Assembly (NCBI GenBank): GCA_002715465.1
Contig: PAYY01000003.1
Span: 7,542-22,582 of the forward strand
DNA: 15,041 nucleotides
Source: Fidelibacterota bacterium
GTDB taxonomy: Bacteria > Marinisomatota > Marinisomatia > Marinisomatales > S15-B10
Direction: 5' to 3'
Shown: positions 9,801-15,041 of the stretch, in pieces
Position numbering within the stretch: position 1 is the first letter of the stretch
Layout: every line of letters starts with the position of its first letter
The notes under the pieces: generated by a model
Told to the model about the DNA's origin: nothing
Databases searched by the model: none
Seen by the model: only the letters and a program-made list of their open reading frames with translations
Made by a program: the position numbers and the translations under genes

Positions 9801-9883
9801 AGTGGAGCTATTAATAATAAAAAAGCTAATAAATTTGCTCCCGTAAAGGCAGATCCACTGAAAATTGGCTGATTTTTAGTCAT
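6836..9883 (-). CDS. TonB-dependent outer-membrane receptor with carboxypeptidase-regulatory N-domain
   Basis: This 1015-residue outer-membrane receptor imports a ligand using energy passed on by TonB. Residues 1-32 are a signal peptide (...LTLSA-Q). Residues 35-115 form a carboxypeptidase-regulatory-like (CarboxypepD_reg) domain ('GRVTDASTGEAIPGANVIIDG'), the arrangement seen in SusC-type receptors. 'EAVTVTA' (121-127) resembles a TonB box. The plug runs from about 150 to 245 ('DFLDTQVGI', 'VIRGGGVDQIGMQVDGL', 'AEYGNIRSGLISAVTKDGG'). The rest is a beta-barrel rich in aromatic and Gly/Asn loops, ending in a strand ('RTFLFGIKINI'). The ATG has a GAGG site 7 nt upstream. The exported sorting-domain gene follows after about 60 nt, so they form one operon. 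The substrate cannot be inferred; homologues near secreted proteins often handle sugars, peptides or chelated metals. Confidence 0.93.
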   Translation of the reverse strand: MTKNQPIFSGSAFTGANLLAFLLLIAPLTLSAQVGKVSGRVTDASTGEAIPGANVIIDGTSMGGAADGEGDYFIIRVSPGRYNVTASVIGYQDLTITNILVSSDLTSTVNFEMSSEAVEGEAVTVTAERAVIQMDQSASAITVEASAIVDVPTITDVNDFLDTQVGIDRNGQGIESMVIRGGGVDQIGMQVDGLMLNNNGQNRPMMDMVNLSAIKELTIIKGGFNAEYGNIRSGLISAVTKDGGDTYNASVDFRFTPAQQKHGGKAVTDTMNYFMRPFFDPDVAFVGTSNGGWDEYTQNQYPEWEGWNSWSERLLADEAPGNDQTPRQAQEMFLWQHALIGSERLGQKELDYANKPDHLTDVSISGPVPVVGKMLGGLSFFASFKNQFQMMPIPVQIEAFEEQNAHVKLTSSLGNSIKLKVDYMQAKNESIMTYSGTGGGGSVGRYAVDPLDVMFSSKTSGTATRLWWPHLLTPMTIDRGMTAFTMDHILSPATYYSIKVSQINIAFDANGPTRVRDLTTVRSFGSQTVDEIPYGYTGPDFINGADGALFSVTGSGERDWTEVKTTQIKGDITSQVNKYNQFKAGFEYTMDDLQTHFASANPYDVTGNFDMQWAQEPTRLGLYLQNKLEFEGMIANFGLRMDQSNPNSEWYTTDVYSKYFSKKYRDNFQEVAPTEATKTHTRLSPRLGISHPITASSKMYFNYGHFYSMPLAENMYTIRPGSGTDGITNLGNPSAEPPRSISYELGYEQDFSDMYYVHLAGYYKDVTGQTGEVQYINYDRSVNYTTYDNNFYADVRGLEIRVDKRFGKYFTGWFNYDYRVETSGFVGREVNYEDPREQALYGLYNPYQERPLARPLARANIRFRSPDELGLLGGFDINFLWSWKAGRYETWDPLIKKLQDNIQWKGENYTDLRFAKQFLVGGASLYVFADIKNLFNQQFVSDLGFAPGDDRRAYLGSLKLPMYDDPEYKAAGFTGGTDRVGDVRSSEKDYIDMPNRGLFTYLNPRTFLFGIKINI
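7344..7363. repeat. Perfect 20-bp palindrome inside the TonB receptor gene
   Basis: TACGGGTTGT is followed immediately by its exact reverse complement. It codes for Y-G-L-Y-N-P-Y in the receptor barrel. It uses GGG, TTG and CCG, which are G+C-richer codons than the surroundings. With no spacer it would form a cruciform or a very tight RNA hairpin. The role is unknown. Confidence 0.7.
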
Positions 9884-9991
9884 GTCTTAACCTCGTCATT
9901 TTGTTTAATTTTTTTAGTAAACCGTTTTAAAAATTTTAACCGAAGCGTATATCTAGTTTTACCATAAAGTGCCCCACGCATCGGTATCCAG

Positions 9992-10021
9992 AGTCTAAAC
10001 TATTATTTCATTAACAGTCAA
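9992..10021 (-). promoter_or_regulatory. Possible promoter of the TonB receptor operon
   Basis: In the 150-nt gap between the lipoprotein gene and the receptor, the minus strand has TTGACT (10021-10016) and TAGACT (9997-9992) separated by 18 nt. The -35 is close to consensus and the -10 matches at four of six bases. The gap leaves a leader of more than 100 nt before the receptor, so a separate promoter is plausible. Read-through from the lipoprotein gene cannot be excluded, since I see no terminator there. Confidence 0.3.
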
Positions 10022-10034
10022 GTATTTTTTCAAA

Positions 10035-10583
10035 TTAAAGTTTTTTAAACCAAATCTTCTCTCCTGCTTCGAGGAGAGCTTTCCTCGGAGCGCAATTATC
10101 CGACTGAGAAAAAAAGTTTACATAAATTTCATAATTCCCATCATACTGAGAACCGCCTTTTAGGGTGTCTCCTATGCAATATTCATAAGTACCCGAACCC
10201 TCGCAAGTCTTATCATTGCCTGTGCTATCAGAAAAAACAATGCCATCGATAGAGGTGTAGTCATCGCCTATATCAGAAATTTTAACAGTTCCTCCTGAAG
10301 CTACATCTAGATCAGAAGATGATACAAATTGGAAGGTTCCATTTTCAAAGACATTTAATCTAATTGATTTGTTATTTTCATAATTAAACCAACTGCCATA
10401 AATAGTATAACCATCAGCAATTGCTTGGTTCGAAGCACCAGTCAACTGATCTTGACCCGCCCAAAGCTCCCAGAAGGAAGACCGGCAAGGTCCGACTGTA
10501 TATTTATTTGGCTTATCTTCTTCGCAGGCTGTTCCAATCAGTATAAGAGTTATGCAAAGAATAAAAAGTCTATTATTTTTCAT
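10035..10583 (-). CDS. Small hypothetical lipoprotein
   Basis: This is a 182-residue protein I do not recognise. The ATG at 10583 has a GGGGA ribosome site 4-5 nt upstream. The frame can be extended to a TTG at 10598 without reason. Residues 1-20 are a lipoprotein signal peptide (hydrophobic 'LFILCITLILIG', then T-A-C, Cys20 followed by E-E-D). The mature part looks beta-rich, with repeated short strands such as 'IRLNVFENGTFQFVSS' and a closing 'GEKIWFKKL'. Its further cysteines ('GPCRSS', 'KTCEG', 'YEYCIGD', 'DNCAP') could form disulfides outside the cytoplasm. The 'GSW...F..NGTFQF' start recalls lipocalin-like lipoproteins, but only weakly. It lies upstream of the TonB receptor on the same strand and could be an accessory surface lipoprotein. 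Near its 3' end there is a 7-bp hairpin (10059-10078) without a T-tract. Confidence 0.8.
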   Translation of the reverse strand: MKNNRLFILCITLILIGTACEEDKPNKYTVGPCRSSFWELWAGQDQLTGASNQAIADGYTIYGSWFNYENNKSIRLNVFENGTFQFVSSSDLDVASGGTVKISDIGDDYTSIDGIVFSDSTGNDKTCEGSGTYEYCIGDTLKGGSQYDGNYEIYVNFFSQSDNCAPRKALLEAGEKIWFKKL

Positions 10584-10598
10584 GCTTTCCCCACGCAA

Positions 10599-10799
10599 TT
10601 ACCATATTAAGACTACTAACCTACAATGCTATTAATATAAAAACATACTAGTTTTTATATAAAAAACGCTTTGTCTGACCTATAAGTGAAATTTATGTAA
10701 ATTATAGTGGAAAAACGGCTGCCAAAAATAATTGGGGGCTTTGTGGGGTTTTCAGCAAAACTATTCTAGCCTCACCCTATTTGAAAAAAAGGAGTATTT
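10599..10799. other. Divergent intergenic region
   Basis: These 200 bases separate the minus-strand lipoprotein gene from the plus-strand SGNH/cytochrome gene and must hold both promoters. A perfect TATAAT lies on the minus strand at 10706-10701 with no convincing -35. An overlapping TATAGT on the plus strand (10703-10708) also lacks one. A clear AAGGAG ribosome site (10789-10794) serves the plus-strand gene. An inverted repeat is listed separately. I see no RNA gene here. Confidence 0.5.
10635..10660. repeat. Inverted repeat in the divergent region, possible operator
   Basis: ATATAAAAAC and GTTTTTATAT are perfect 10-bp arms around a 6-nt spacer (ATACTA), about 50 nt from the lipoprotein start and 140 nt from the plus-strand start. 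It could be a regulator site shared by the divergent genes, or a weak hairpin in the lipoprotein leader. Being almost pure A+T, it may also be partly chance. Confidence 0.5.
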
Positions 10800-12083
10800 A
10801 TGAGCTTAGCTGTTAGATTGTCAAAAATATTTTTCATTGTTTTTAATTCTCTAATTGCTTCAGAGTCTTATAAAGCTATTGAAAGTCTAAATGTAGGAAA
10901 AGGCAATCAAATTGTAATCATAGGAAATAATCTTTGCTCTCGGATGATGAACTTCGGCTACTTTGAGACCGAGATCCACCTTCGACACCCCAAAAGTAAG
11001 CTCACAATAAGAAATATGTGCGACGGTGGAAATACAGCAGGGTTTCGCCCGCATGCTGGCAGATTATCTCACTGGGCTTTCCCTCTAGCTGAAGACTATA
11101 ATGCTGAATATAGCAGGAACTCTGACAGCCAAGGTCACTTTGAGACACCTGACGAATGGCTAAAAAGGCTTAAAGCTGATATTATTATTGCCTTTTTCGG
11201 TTATAATGAATCTTTTCGAAAAGAAGCTGGTGTTGAGTTATTCAAAAAAGAACTTGAGGCTTTTATCCATCATACAAGAAGTCAAAAATACAATGGAGCT
11301 TCCCCTCCTCAGTTGGCAATAGTATCACCTATAGCATTTGAAGATTTGTCAAACATCCATGATCTACCAAATGGTGAGGATGAAAATAAGTACCTTTATA
11401 TGTATAAGGAGGCTATGAAAAAAGTCTCTGAAAAAAATGGGGTTGTCTTTATAGATGTTTTTAATCCGTCAAAAATTTGGTTCGAGGAACAAGATGAATT
11501 AACTATTGATGGATTTCAACTAAACGATCAAGGCTATAAAAAATTGTCGCAATTGATGGCTGATAAACTTTTTTCAAAAAGAAATAAAAATATCTCTAAA
11601 AGAGAAAATTTAATCCGGGAGGCTGTACTTGAGAAAAACTGGATGTGGCACAATGATTTCAAAATTCCAAACGGAGTCCATGTTTTTGGACGAAGATACG
11701 ACCCCTATGGTCCAGAAAACTATCCGTCTGAATTAACTAAAATCAGGGAAATGACAGTCATACGGGATAAAGCAATATGGTCCGCGATTAAAGGAAAGAG
11801 AACCAATTTAGCTAAAAAAGACAAAGGGACCTCTCCTTTAGCCGTTGTTAAAACCAATTATAATCGAGGAGATTCTTACAGCAACAACAAATCTGGCAGT
11901 ATGGTAGAAGGTAATGAAAAAGAACAAATAGTGGATGTGGATTCTATCTATCTCTCAGAAAATAAAGCGTTATCTGCCTTCACATTAGCGCCTGGCTATA
12001 AGGTTGAATTATTTGCGTCTGAGAAGGAATTTCCTGATTTAGCAAATCCTGTTCAACTTTCATTTGACAATAAAGGCCGATAA
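10800..12083 (+). CDS. N-terminal part of a frameshifted SGNH-like / PVC-type cytochrome fusion gene
   Basis: This frame gives 427 residues before a TAA created by a 10-bp duplication. The start is firm: AAGGAG lies 5 nt before the ATG and a signal peptide follows ('IFFIVFNSLIAS'). Residues 36-260 are an SGNH/GDSL-hydrolase-like domain with blocks 'IVIIGNNL' (38-45), 'FFGYNES' (132-138) and 'DGFQLNDQGY' (237 on). The nucleophile Ser expected in block I is Asn (G-N-N), and the His expected in block V is Gln240, so classical esterase activity is doubtful. A variable linker follows. From about 395 'FTLAPGYKVELFAS' starts the membrane-bound dehydrogenase/PVC-type propeller domain, which is cut after 'SFDNKGR' and continues in the next entry. 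Such fusions are common in Planctomycetes and Verrucomicrobia, so relatedness to or transfer from those groups is possible. Confidence 0.85.
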   Translation: MSLAVRLSKIFFIVFNSLIASESYKAIESLNVGKGNQIVIIGNNLCSRMMNFGYFETEIHLRHPKSKLTIRNMCDGGNTAGFRPHAGRLSHWAFPLAEDYNAEYSRNSDSQGHFETPDEWLKRLKADIIIAFFGYNESFRKEAGVELFKKELEAFIHHTRSQKYNGASPPQLAIVSPIAFEDLSNIHDLPNGEDENKYLYMYKEAMKKVSEKNGVVFIDVFNPSKIWFEEQDELTIDGFQLNDQGYKKLSQLMADKLFSKRNKNISKRENLIREAVLEKNWMWHNDFKIPNGVHVFGRRYDPYGPENYPSELTKIREMTVIRDKAIWSAIKGKRTNLAKKDKGTSPLAVVKTNYNRGDSYSNNKSGSMVEGNEKEQIVDVDSIYLSENKALSAFTLAPGYKVELFASEKEFPDLANPVQLSFDNKGR

Positions 12084-14022
12084 AGGCCGATTATGGATCG
12101 CTACAATGCCGACTTATCCCCATTACAGGGCAGGTGATGAAAGACCAAATGACAAGCTAATTATATTAGAAGACACCGATAAAGACGGAAGAGCTGACAA
12201 CCAAATTACTTTTGCTGATGGACTGCATATCCCAGTAGGCTTTGAGTTTTCTCCTGAAGGAGTATATGTATCCCAGGGTACTAACCTTACTTTATATAGC
12301 GACACAAATGATGATGACAAATTTGATAAAAAACAGATTGTGCTAAGCGGGTTTGATGATCATGACACTCACCACAATATAAGTGCCTTTTGCGCTGATC
12401 CATCCGGAGCCATCTACATGGGAGAGGGGGTATTCCTCCATAGTAACATTGAAACAGCATATGGTCCTGTCGATGCTAATGGTGGAGGCTTCTACAGATA
12501 TAGTCCGCAAAAAAGGTATCTAGAACGTACTGTTCAACATGATTTTCTACCTAACCCTTGGGGAATTGCCTTTGATAGGTGGGGACAAAACTTCTATTGT
12601 GATACATCTGGCCCTCCAATAAGATGGATGATGCCAGCAACAATTAAACCACTTTATGGAGTAGGAACAAAAAAACCGAGGAATCTGGTCCCTAAAGAAC
12701 ATCAAGTTCGGCCCACTTCCGGCTTGGAATTTATTTCAAGTCGTCACTTTCCTGAACAAGTTCAAGGGGATTTACTTGTAAACAATACCATAGGATTCCT
12801 AGGAACTAAACAACACGCTGTCTTAGAAGATGGGACTGGCTACAAATTTGAATTTCGCCAAGATCTTATTGTATCTGAAGATGGGAATTTTCGTCCTGTT
12901 GACATGGAATTTGCTCCAGATGGTTCATTATATATTGTTGATTGGCATAACCTGTTAATTGGACATATGCAGCATAATGCAAGAGATCCACTTAGAGATC
13001 ATTCTCATGGAAGAATTTATCGAATTACTTACCCTGACAGACCATTAGTAAAAGAAGCCCTAATCGCTGGTGCTTCTATCGGCCAACTCCTTGACAATCT
13101 AAAACTTCCAGAATACAGGACTCGCTACAGAACTCGTCGTGAGCTTCGAGCAAGAAACGTAAATGATGTTCTAACGGCAGTTCAAAAATGGGTGAAAGAT
13201 TTAGATGCAATGGAACCCAATTTAAACCATCATCTTCTTGAAGCCCTTTGGGTTACATGGGGACTAAATAAAGTTGATGAAAATTTATTAAAAAAGCTCC
13301 TTAGTTCTAAGGACCATCGAGTCAGGGCTGCAGCTGTAAGGGTTTTACGATATAGCAATATTCAGTTGGATACCAAGACTAAATTAATGAAAACTGCCGC
13401 CATTGATGAACATGGTAGAGTTCGCTTGGAAGCAATTACTGCTGCCTCATGGTTAGAAAAAGATCGTGGGCTTTCTATTTTGTCAGAAGCAAAAAAAATG
13501 CCGCTGGATGACTGGATGGATTATGCTCACCAAGCTTCTGTTGCACATATTAATGGAAGAGCTGTTTATGAAGATAAAATTGAAGAAAAAATTATTACAG
13601 ATTTAAAAGGCAATGACCTAGCTCTTTTTCAGCATGGATGGAAGTTATATAACAAGAATGGTCTTTGTATAACCTGTCATCAAGCCGATGGCAAAGGACT
13701 CATAGCATCTGGGTATCCCCCTTTATCTAACACTGATTGGGTTACTGGGAATGAAGAACGGCTAATTAAAATATTGCTAAAAGGCCTATACGGTCCTCTG
13801 GAGGTTAACGGAAAACAATATAGAGGTGTTATGGCTTCCTACGACAAATTATTAAATGATAATGATATAGCCTCTGTCTTAACTTACATAAGAAACTCAT
13901 TCGGAAACCAAGCTTCTGTTATTACAAAAGAAAAAGTGGCAAAAATACGTCTCGCTAATAAAGATCGGGAGAATTATTTCACTTCTGAAGAGTTGCTAGA
14001 AGGAAATATTAATAATGATTAA
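12064..14022 (+). CDS. C-terminal part of the frameshifted gene: PVC-type propeller, HEAT-like repeats and CxxCH cytochrome
   Basis: The frame opens at a TTG with no ribosome site, but the real family sequence resumes at 'GRLWIATMPTYPH', directly continuing the previous entry. The intact gene would code about 1070 residues. A beta-propeller with sugar-dehydrogenase-like repeats spans about 10-320 ('DTDKDGRADNQITFADGL', 'GPVDANGGGFYRY', 'FAPDGSLYIVDWHN'). HEAT-like helices follow ('DHRVRAAAVRVLRY', 'HGRVRLEAITAASWL', about 390-470). A c-type cytochrome module carries CITCH (535-539, bases 13666-13680), with a possible distal Met in 'GVMASY'. This is the order of the TIGR02604/TIGR02603 'PVC-type heme-binding CxxCH' family, thought to oxidise sugars or related compounds in the periplasm. 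Without the upstream signal peptide this half would not reach the periplasm, where haem c is attached, so it should not work alone. The GH32-like gene follows after 20 nt. Confidence 0.85.
   Translation: MTIKADKGRLWIATMPTYPHYRAGDERPNDKLIILEDTDKDGRADNQITFADGLHIPVGFEFSPEGVYVSQGTNLTLYSDTNDDDKFDKKQIVLSGFDDHDTHHNISAFCADPSGAIYMGEGVFLHSNIETAYGPVDANGGGFYRYSPQKRYLERTVQHDFLPNPWGIAFDRWGQNFYCDTSGPPIRWMMPATIKPLYGVGTKKPRNLVPKEHQVRPTSGLEFISSRHFPEQVQGDLLVNNTIGFLGTKQHAVLEDGTGYKFEFRQDLIVSEDGNFRPVDMEFAPDGSLYIVDWHNLLIGHMQHNARDPLRDHSHGRIYRITYPDRPLVKEALIAGASIGQLLDNLKLPEYRTRYRTRRELRARNVNDVLTAVQKWVKDLDAMEPNLNHHLLEALWVTWGLNKVDENLLKKLLSSKDHRVRAAAVRVLRYSNIQLDTKTKLMKTAAIDEHGRVRLEAITAASWLEKDRGLSILSEAKKMPLDDWMDYAHQASVAHINGRAVYEDKIEEKIITDLKGNDLALFQHGWKLYNKNGLCITCHQADGKGLIASGYPPLSNTDWVTGNEERLIKILLKGLYGPLEVNGKQYRGVMASYDKLLNDNDIASVLTYIRNSFGNQASVITKEKVAKIRLANKDRENYFTSEELLEGNINND
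12071..12090 (+). repeat. 10-bp tandem duplication causing a +1 frameshift
   Basis: TAAAGGCCGA occurs twice in direct tandem (12071-12080 and 12081-12090). Removing one copy gives the uninterrupted reading D-N-K-G-R-L-W-I-A-T-M, which matches the family. The second copy supplies the TAA that ends the first half. It is either a slippage mutation or an assembly error. Confidence 0.95.
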
Positions 14023-14042
14023 TAATCTTAAATAGGGGAATC

Positions 14043-15041
14043 ATGAAAAATCTATATAAATCACTACACCATCTACCCTTCCTAATAGTCTTGCTATTAT
14101 TAGTAGGATGTGAAAAAAAAGAAGGAAATGAATTCATTGCCATGAGCACACCAGATATGATTGCTGCACAACGGCAACTTCGCGATCTCCAGCTTAGTGA
14201 TCCCCATCGACCAACGTATCATTTTGTTAACCCCGAAGGCAGAGGAATGCCTTTTGATCCTAATGGTGCCATTTATTGGAAAGGTCGATATCATCTTTTC
14301 TATATTTTTCAAGATCATAATGGGCATAGTTGGGGGCACGCATCAAGCAGAGATTTACTTCACTGGAGATTCCATCCTACAGCACTTTTCCCAGATAAGA
14401 ATGACCCTGACAGGGGAATATTTAGTGGTAATGCTTTTATTACCAAAAATGGTGAAGTTGCTATTTTATATCACGGAGTTAAAGCAGGTAATTGTATAGC
14501 TCTAAGTAGTGATGATGATCTTAATAATTGGACGAAACTAGAATCAAACCCCATTGTTCCTATACCAAATGAAGGTAGCGCTGAAGAAAAACTATATAGT
14601 TCTTGGGATCCACATGGGTGGGTAGAAAATGGGGATTACTATGCTATTTTTGGTGGAAAAAAACCGTCCTTATTTAAAGCATCGACTATAGATAACTGGG
14701 AATATGTAGGTCCACTTTTAGCTTCAAATATGCCCGATGTCGATGAAGCAATAGAAGATTTATCATGTCCAGATTTTTTTACTTTAGGGGACAAGCATGC
14801 TTTATTAAGTATAAGTCATTCCCATGGAGCAAGAATTTATCTAGGAGAATGGAAAAACAATCAGTTTTATCCGGAATCACACCAAAGAATGAACTGGCTG
14901 GGAGGAACTAATTTTGCCCCTGAGACTCTTCTTGATAATAACGGGCGTAGAATCATGTGGGCTTGGGTACTTGATAGACGCGAAAGACTTCATATACGGG
15001 ACCTTCAGGAAGCTCCTCCTTATGGGTGGAGTGGAACAATG
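14043..15041 (+). CDS. GH32-like (beta-fructosidase family) lipoprotein, C-terminus cut by right edge
   Basis: The frame is open for 333 codons to the window edge. The ATG follows AGGGGA at a short spacing. Residues 1-23 are a lipoprotein signal peptide (lipobox L-V-G-C, Cys23). The five-bladed propeller of glycoside hydrolase family 32 is recognisable: 'FDPNGAIYWKGRYHLFYIF' (D72-P-N-G, the nucleophile block), 'IFSGNAF' (126-132), 'WDPHGW' (188-193, in place of the usual FRDP block), 'LSCPDFF' (240-246), and 'NFAPETLLDNNGRRIMWAWV'. GH32 enzymes hydrolyse fructosyl bonds (sucrose, inulin, levan). The usual acid/base Glu of the 'ECPD' block is Ser241 here, so the mechanism or substrate may differ. 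As I recall, a GH32-like group with 'SCPDFF' exists in Planctomycetes-type genomes. It lies 20 nt after the SGNH/cytochrome gene, probably in one operon for carbohydrate breakdown at the cell surface. Confidence 0.88.
   Translation, partial: MKNLYKSLHHLPFLIVLLLLVGCEKKEGNEFIAMSTPDMIAAQRQLRDLQLSDPHRPTYHFVNPEGRGMPFDPNGAIYWKGRYHLFYIFQDHNGHSWGHASSRDLLHWRFHPTALFPDKNDPDRGIFSGNAFITKNGEVAILYHGVKAGNCIALSSDDDLNNWTKLESNPIVPIPNEGSAEEKLYSSWDPHGWVENGDYYAIFGGKKPSLFKASTIDNWEYVGPLLASNMPDVDEAIEDLSCPDFFTLGDKHALLSISHSHGARIYLGEWKNNQFYPESHQRMNWLGGTNFAPETLLDNNGRRIMWAWVLDRRERLHIRDLQEAPPYGWSGTM

Noticed and set aside
10059..10078. Hairpin CTCTCCT/AGGAGAG near the 3' end of the lipoprotein gene as a terminator
   Set aside because: It lies inside the coding region and no T-tract follows on the minus strand; it may be a chance pairing.
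12064..12090. Programmed ribosomal frameshift
   Set aside because: There is no slippery heptamer. The exact tandem duplication explains the shift fully, and removing one copy restores the frame.
14100..14499. Overlapping small ORFs on both strands within the GH32-like gene
   Set aside because: The GH32 frame shows clear family motifs throughout, so the other frames are shadows.
1..15041. tRNA, rRNA, CRISPR, insertion sequences or attachment sites
   Set aside because: The non-coding gaps are short and show no cloverleaf, repeat array, transposase or terminal inverted repeats.

Overview
The window is AT-rich bacterial DNA from a Gram-negative organism. A SusC-like TonB receptor with a carboxypeptidase-regulatory N-domain, a PorV/PorQ-family outer-membrane protein, a secreted protein with a C-terminal 'PNPFN' sorting-type module, and an FG-GAP/ASPIC-UnbV protein together point to the Fibrobacterota-Chlorobi-Bacteroidota side of the tree. 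A marine Marinimicrobia (SAR406)-like genome is my best guess. This is inferred from gene content only, with no marker gene to confirm it. Every gene stop visible here is TAA.

Minus-strand block (1-10583, transcribed right to left): a small lipoprotein (10035-10583); a TonB-dependent receptor (6836-9883); a large exported protein with an FnIII-like domain and a sorting-type C-terminus (4643-6775); a PorV-like outer-membrane protein (3578-4567); a strong terminator (about 3514-3546); then a second unit with an 821-residue FG-GAP/ASPIC-UnbV protein (951-3416) and a TPR lipoprotein cut by the left edge (1-917). The receptor, exported protein and PorV-like protein look like one cell-surface binding, transport and display operon. 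The FG-GAP and TPR genes look like a second envelope unit.

Plus-strand block (10800-15041): a gene for an SGNH-like domain fused to a 'PVC-type' beta-propeller, HEAT-like repeats and a CxxCH cytochrome, split in two by a perfect 10-bp tandem duplication; then a GH32-like lipoprotein cut by the right edge. The two probably form an operon for periplasmic or surface carbohydrate use. The 200-bp divergent region between the blocks carries a perfect 10-bp-arm inverted repeat.

The main discovery candidate is in the FG-GAP gene. It has one in-frame TGA at 1601-1599 (minus), and both sides of the TGA read as one continuous family protein. Fourteen nucleotides after the TGA there is a perfect 7-bp hairpin with a 6-nt loop whose second base is G. 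That geometry fits a bacterial SECIS element. I read the gene as a candidate selenoprotein with a U-S-C motif just after the last FG-GAP repeat of the N-terminal propeller. The alternatives are a recent nonsense mutation or a single-base sequencing error.
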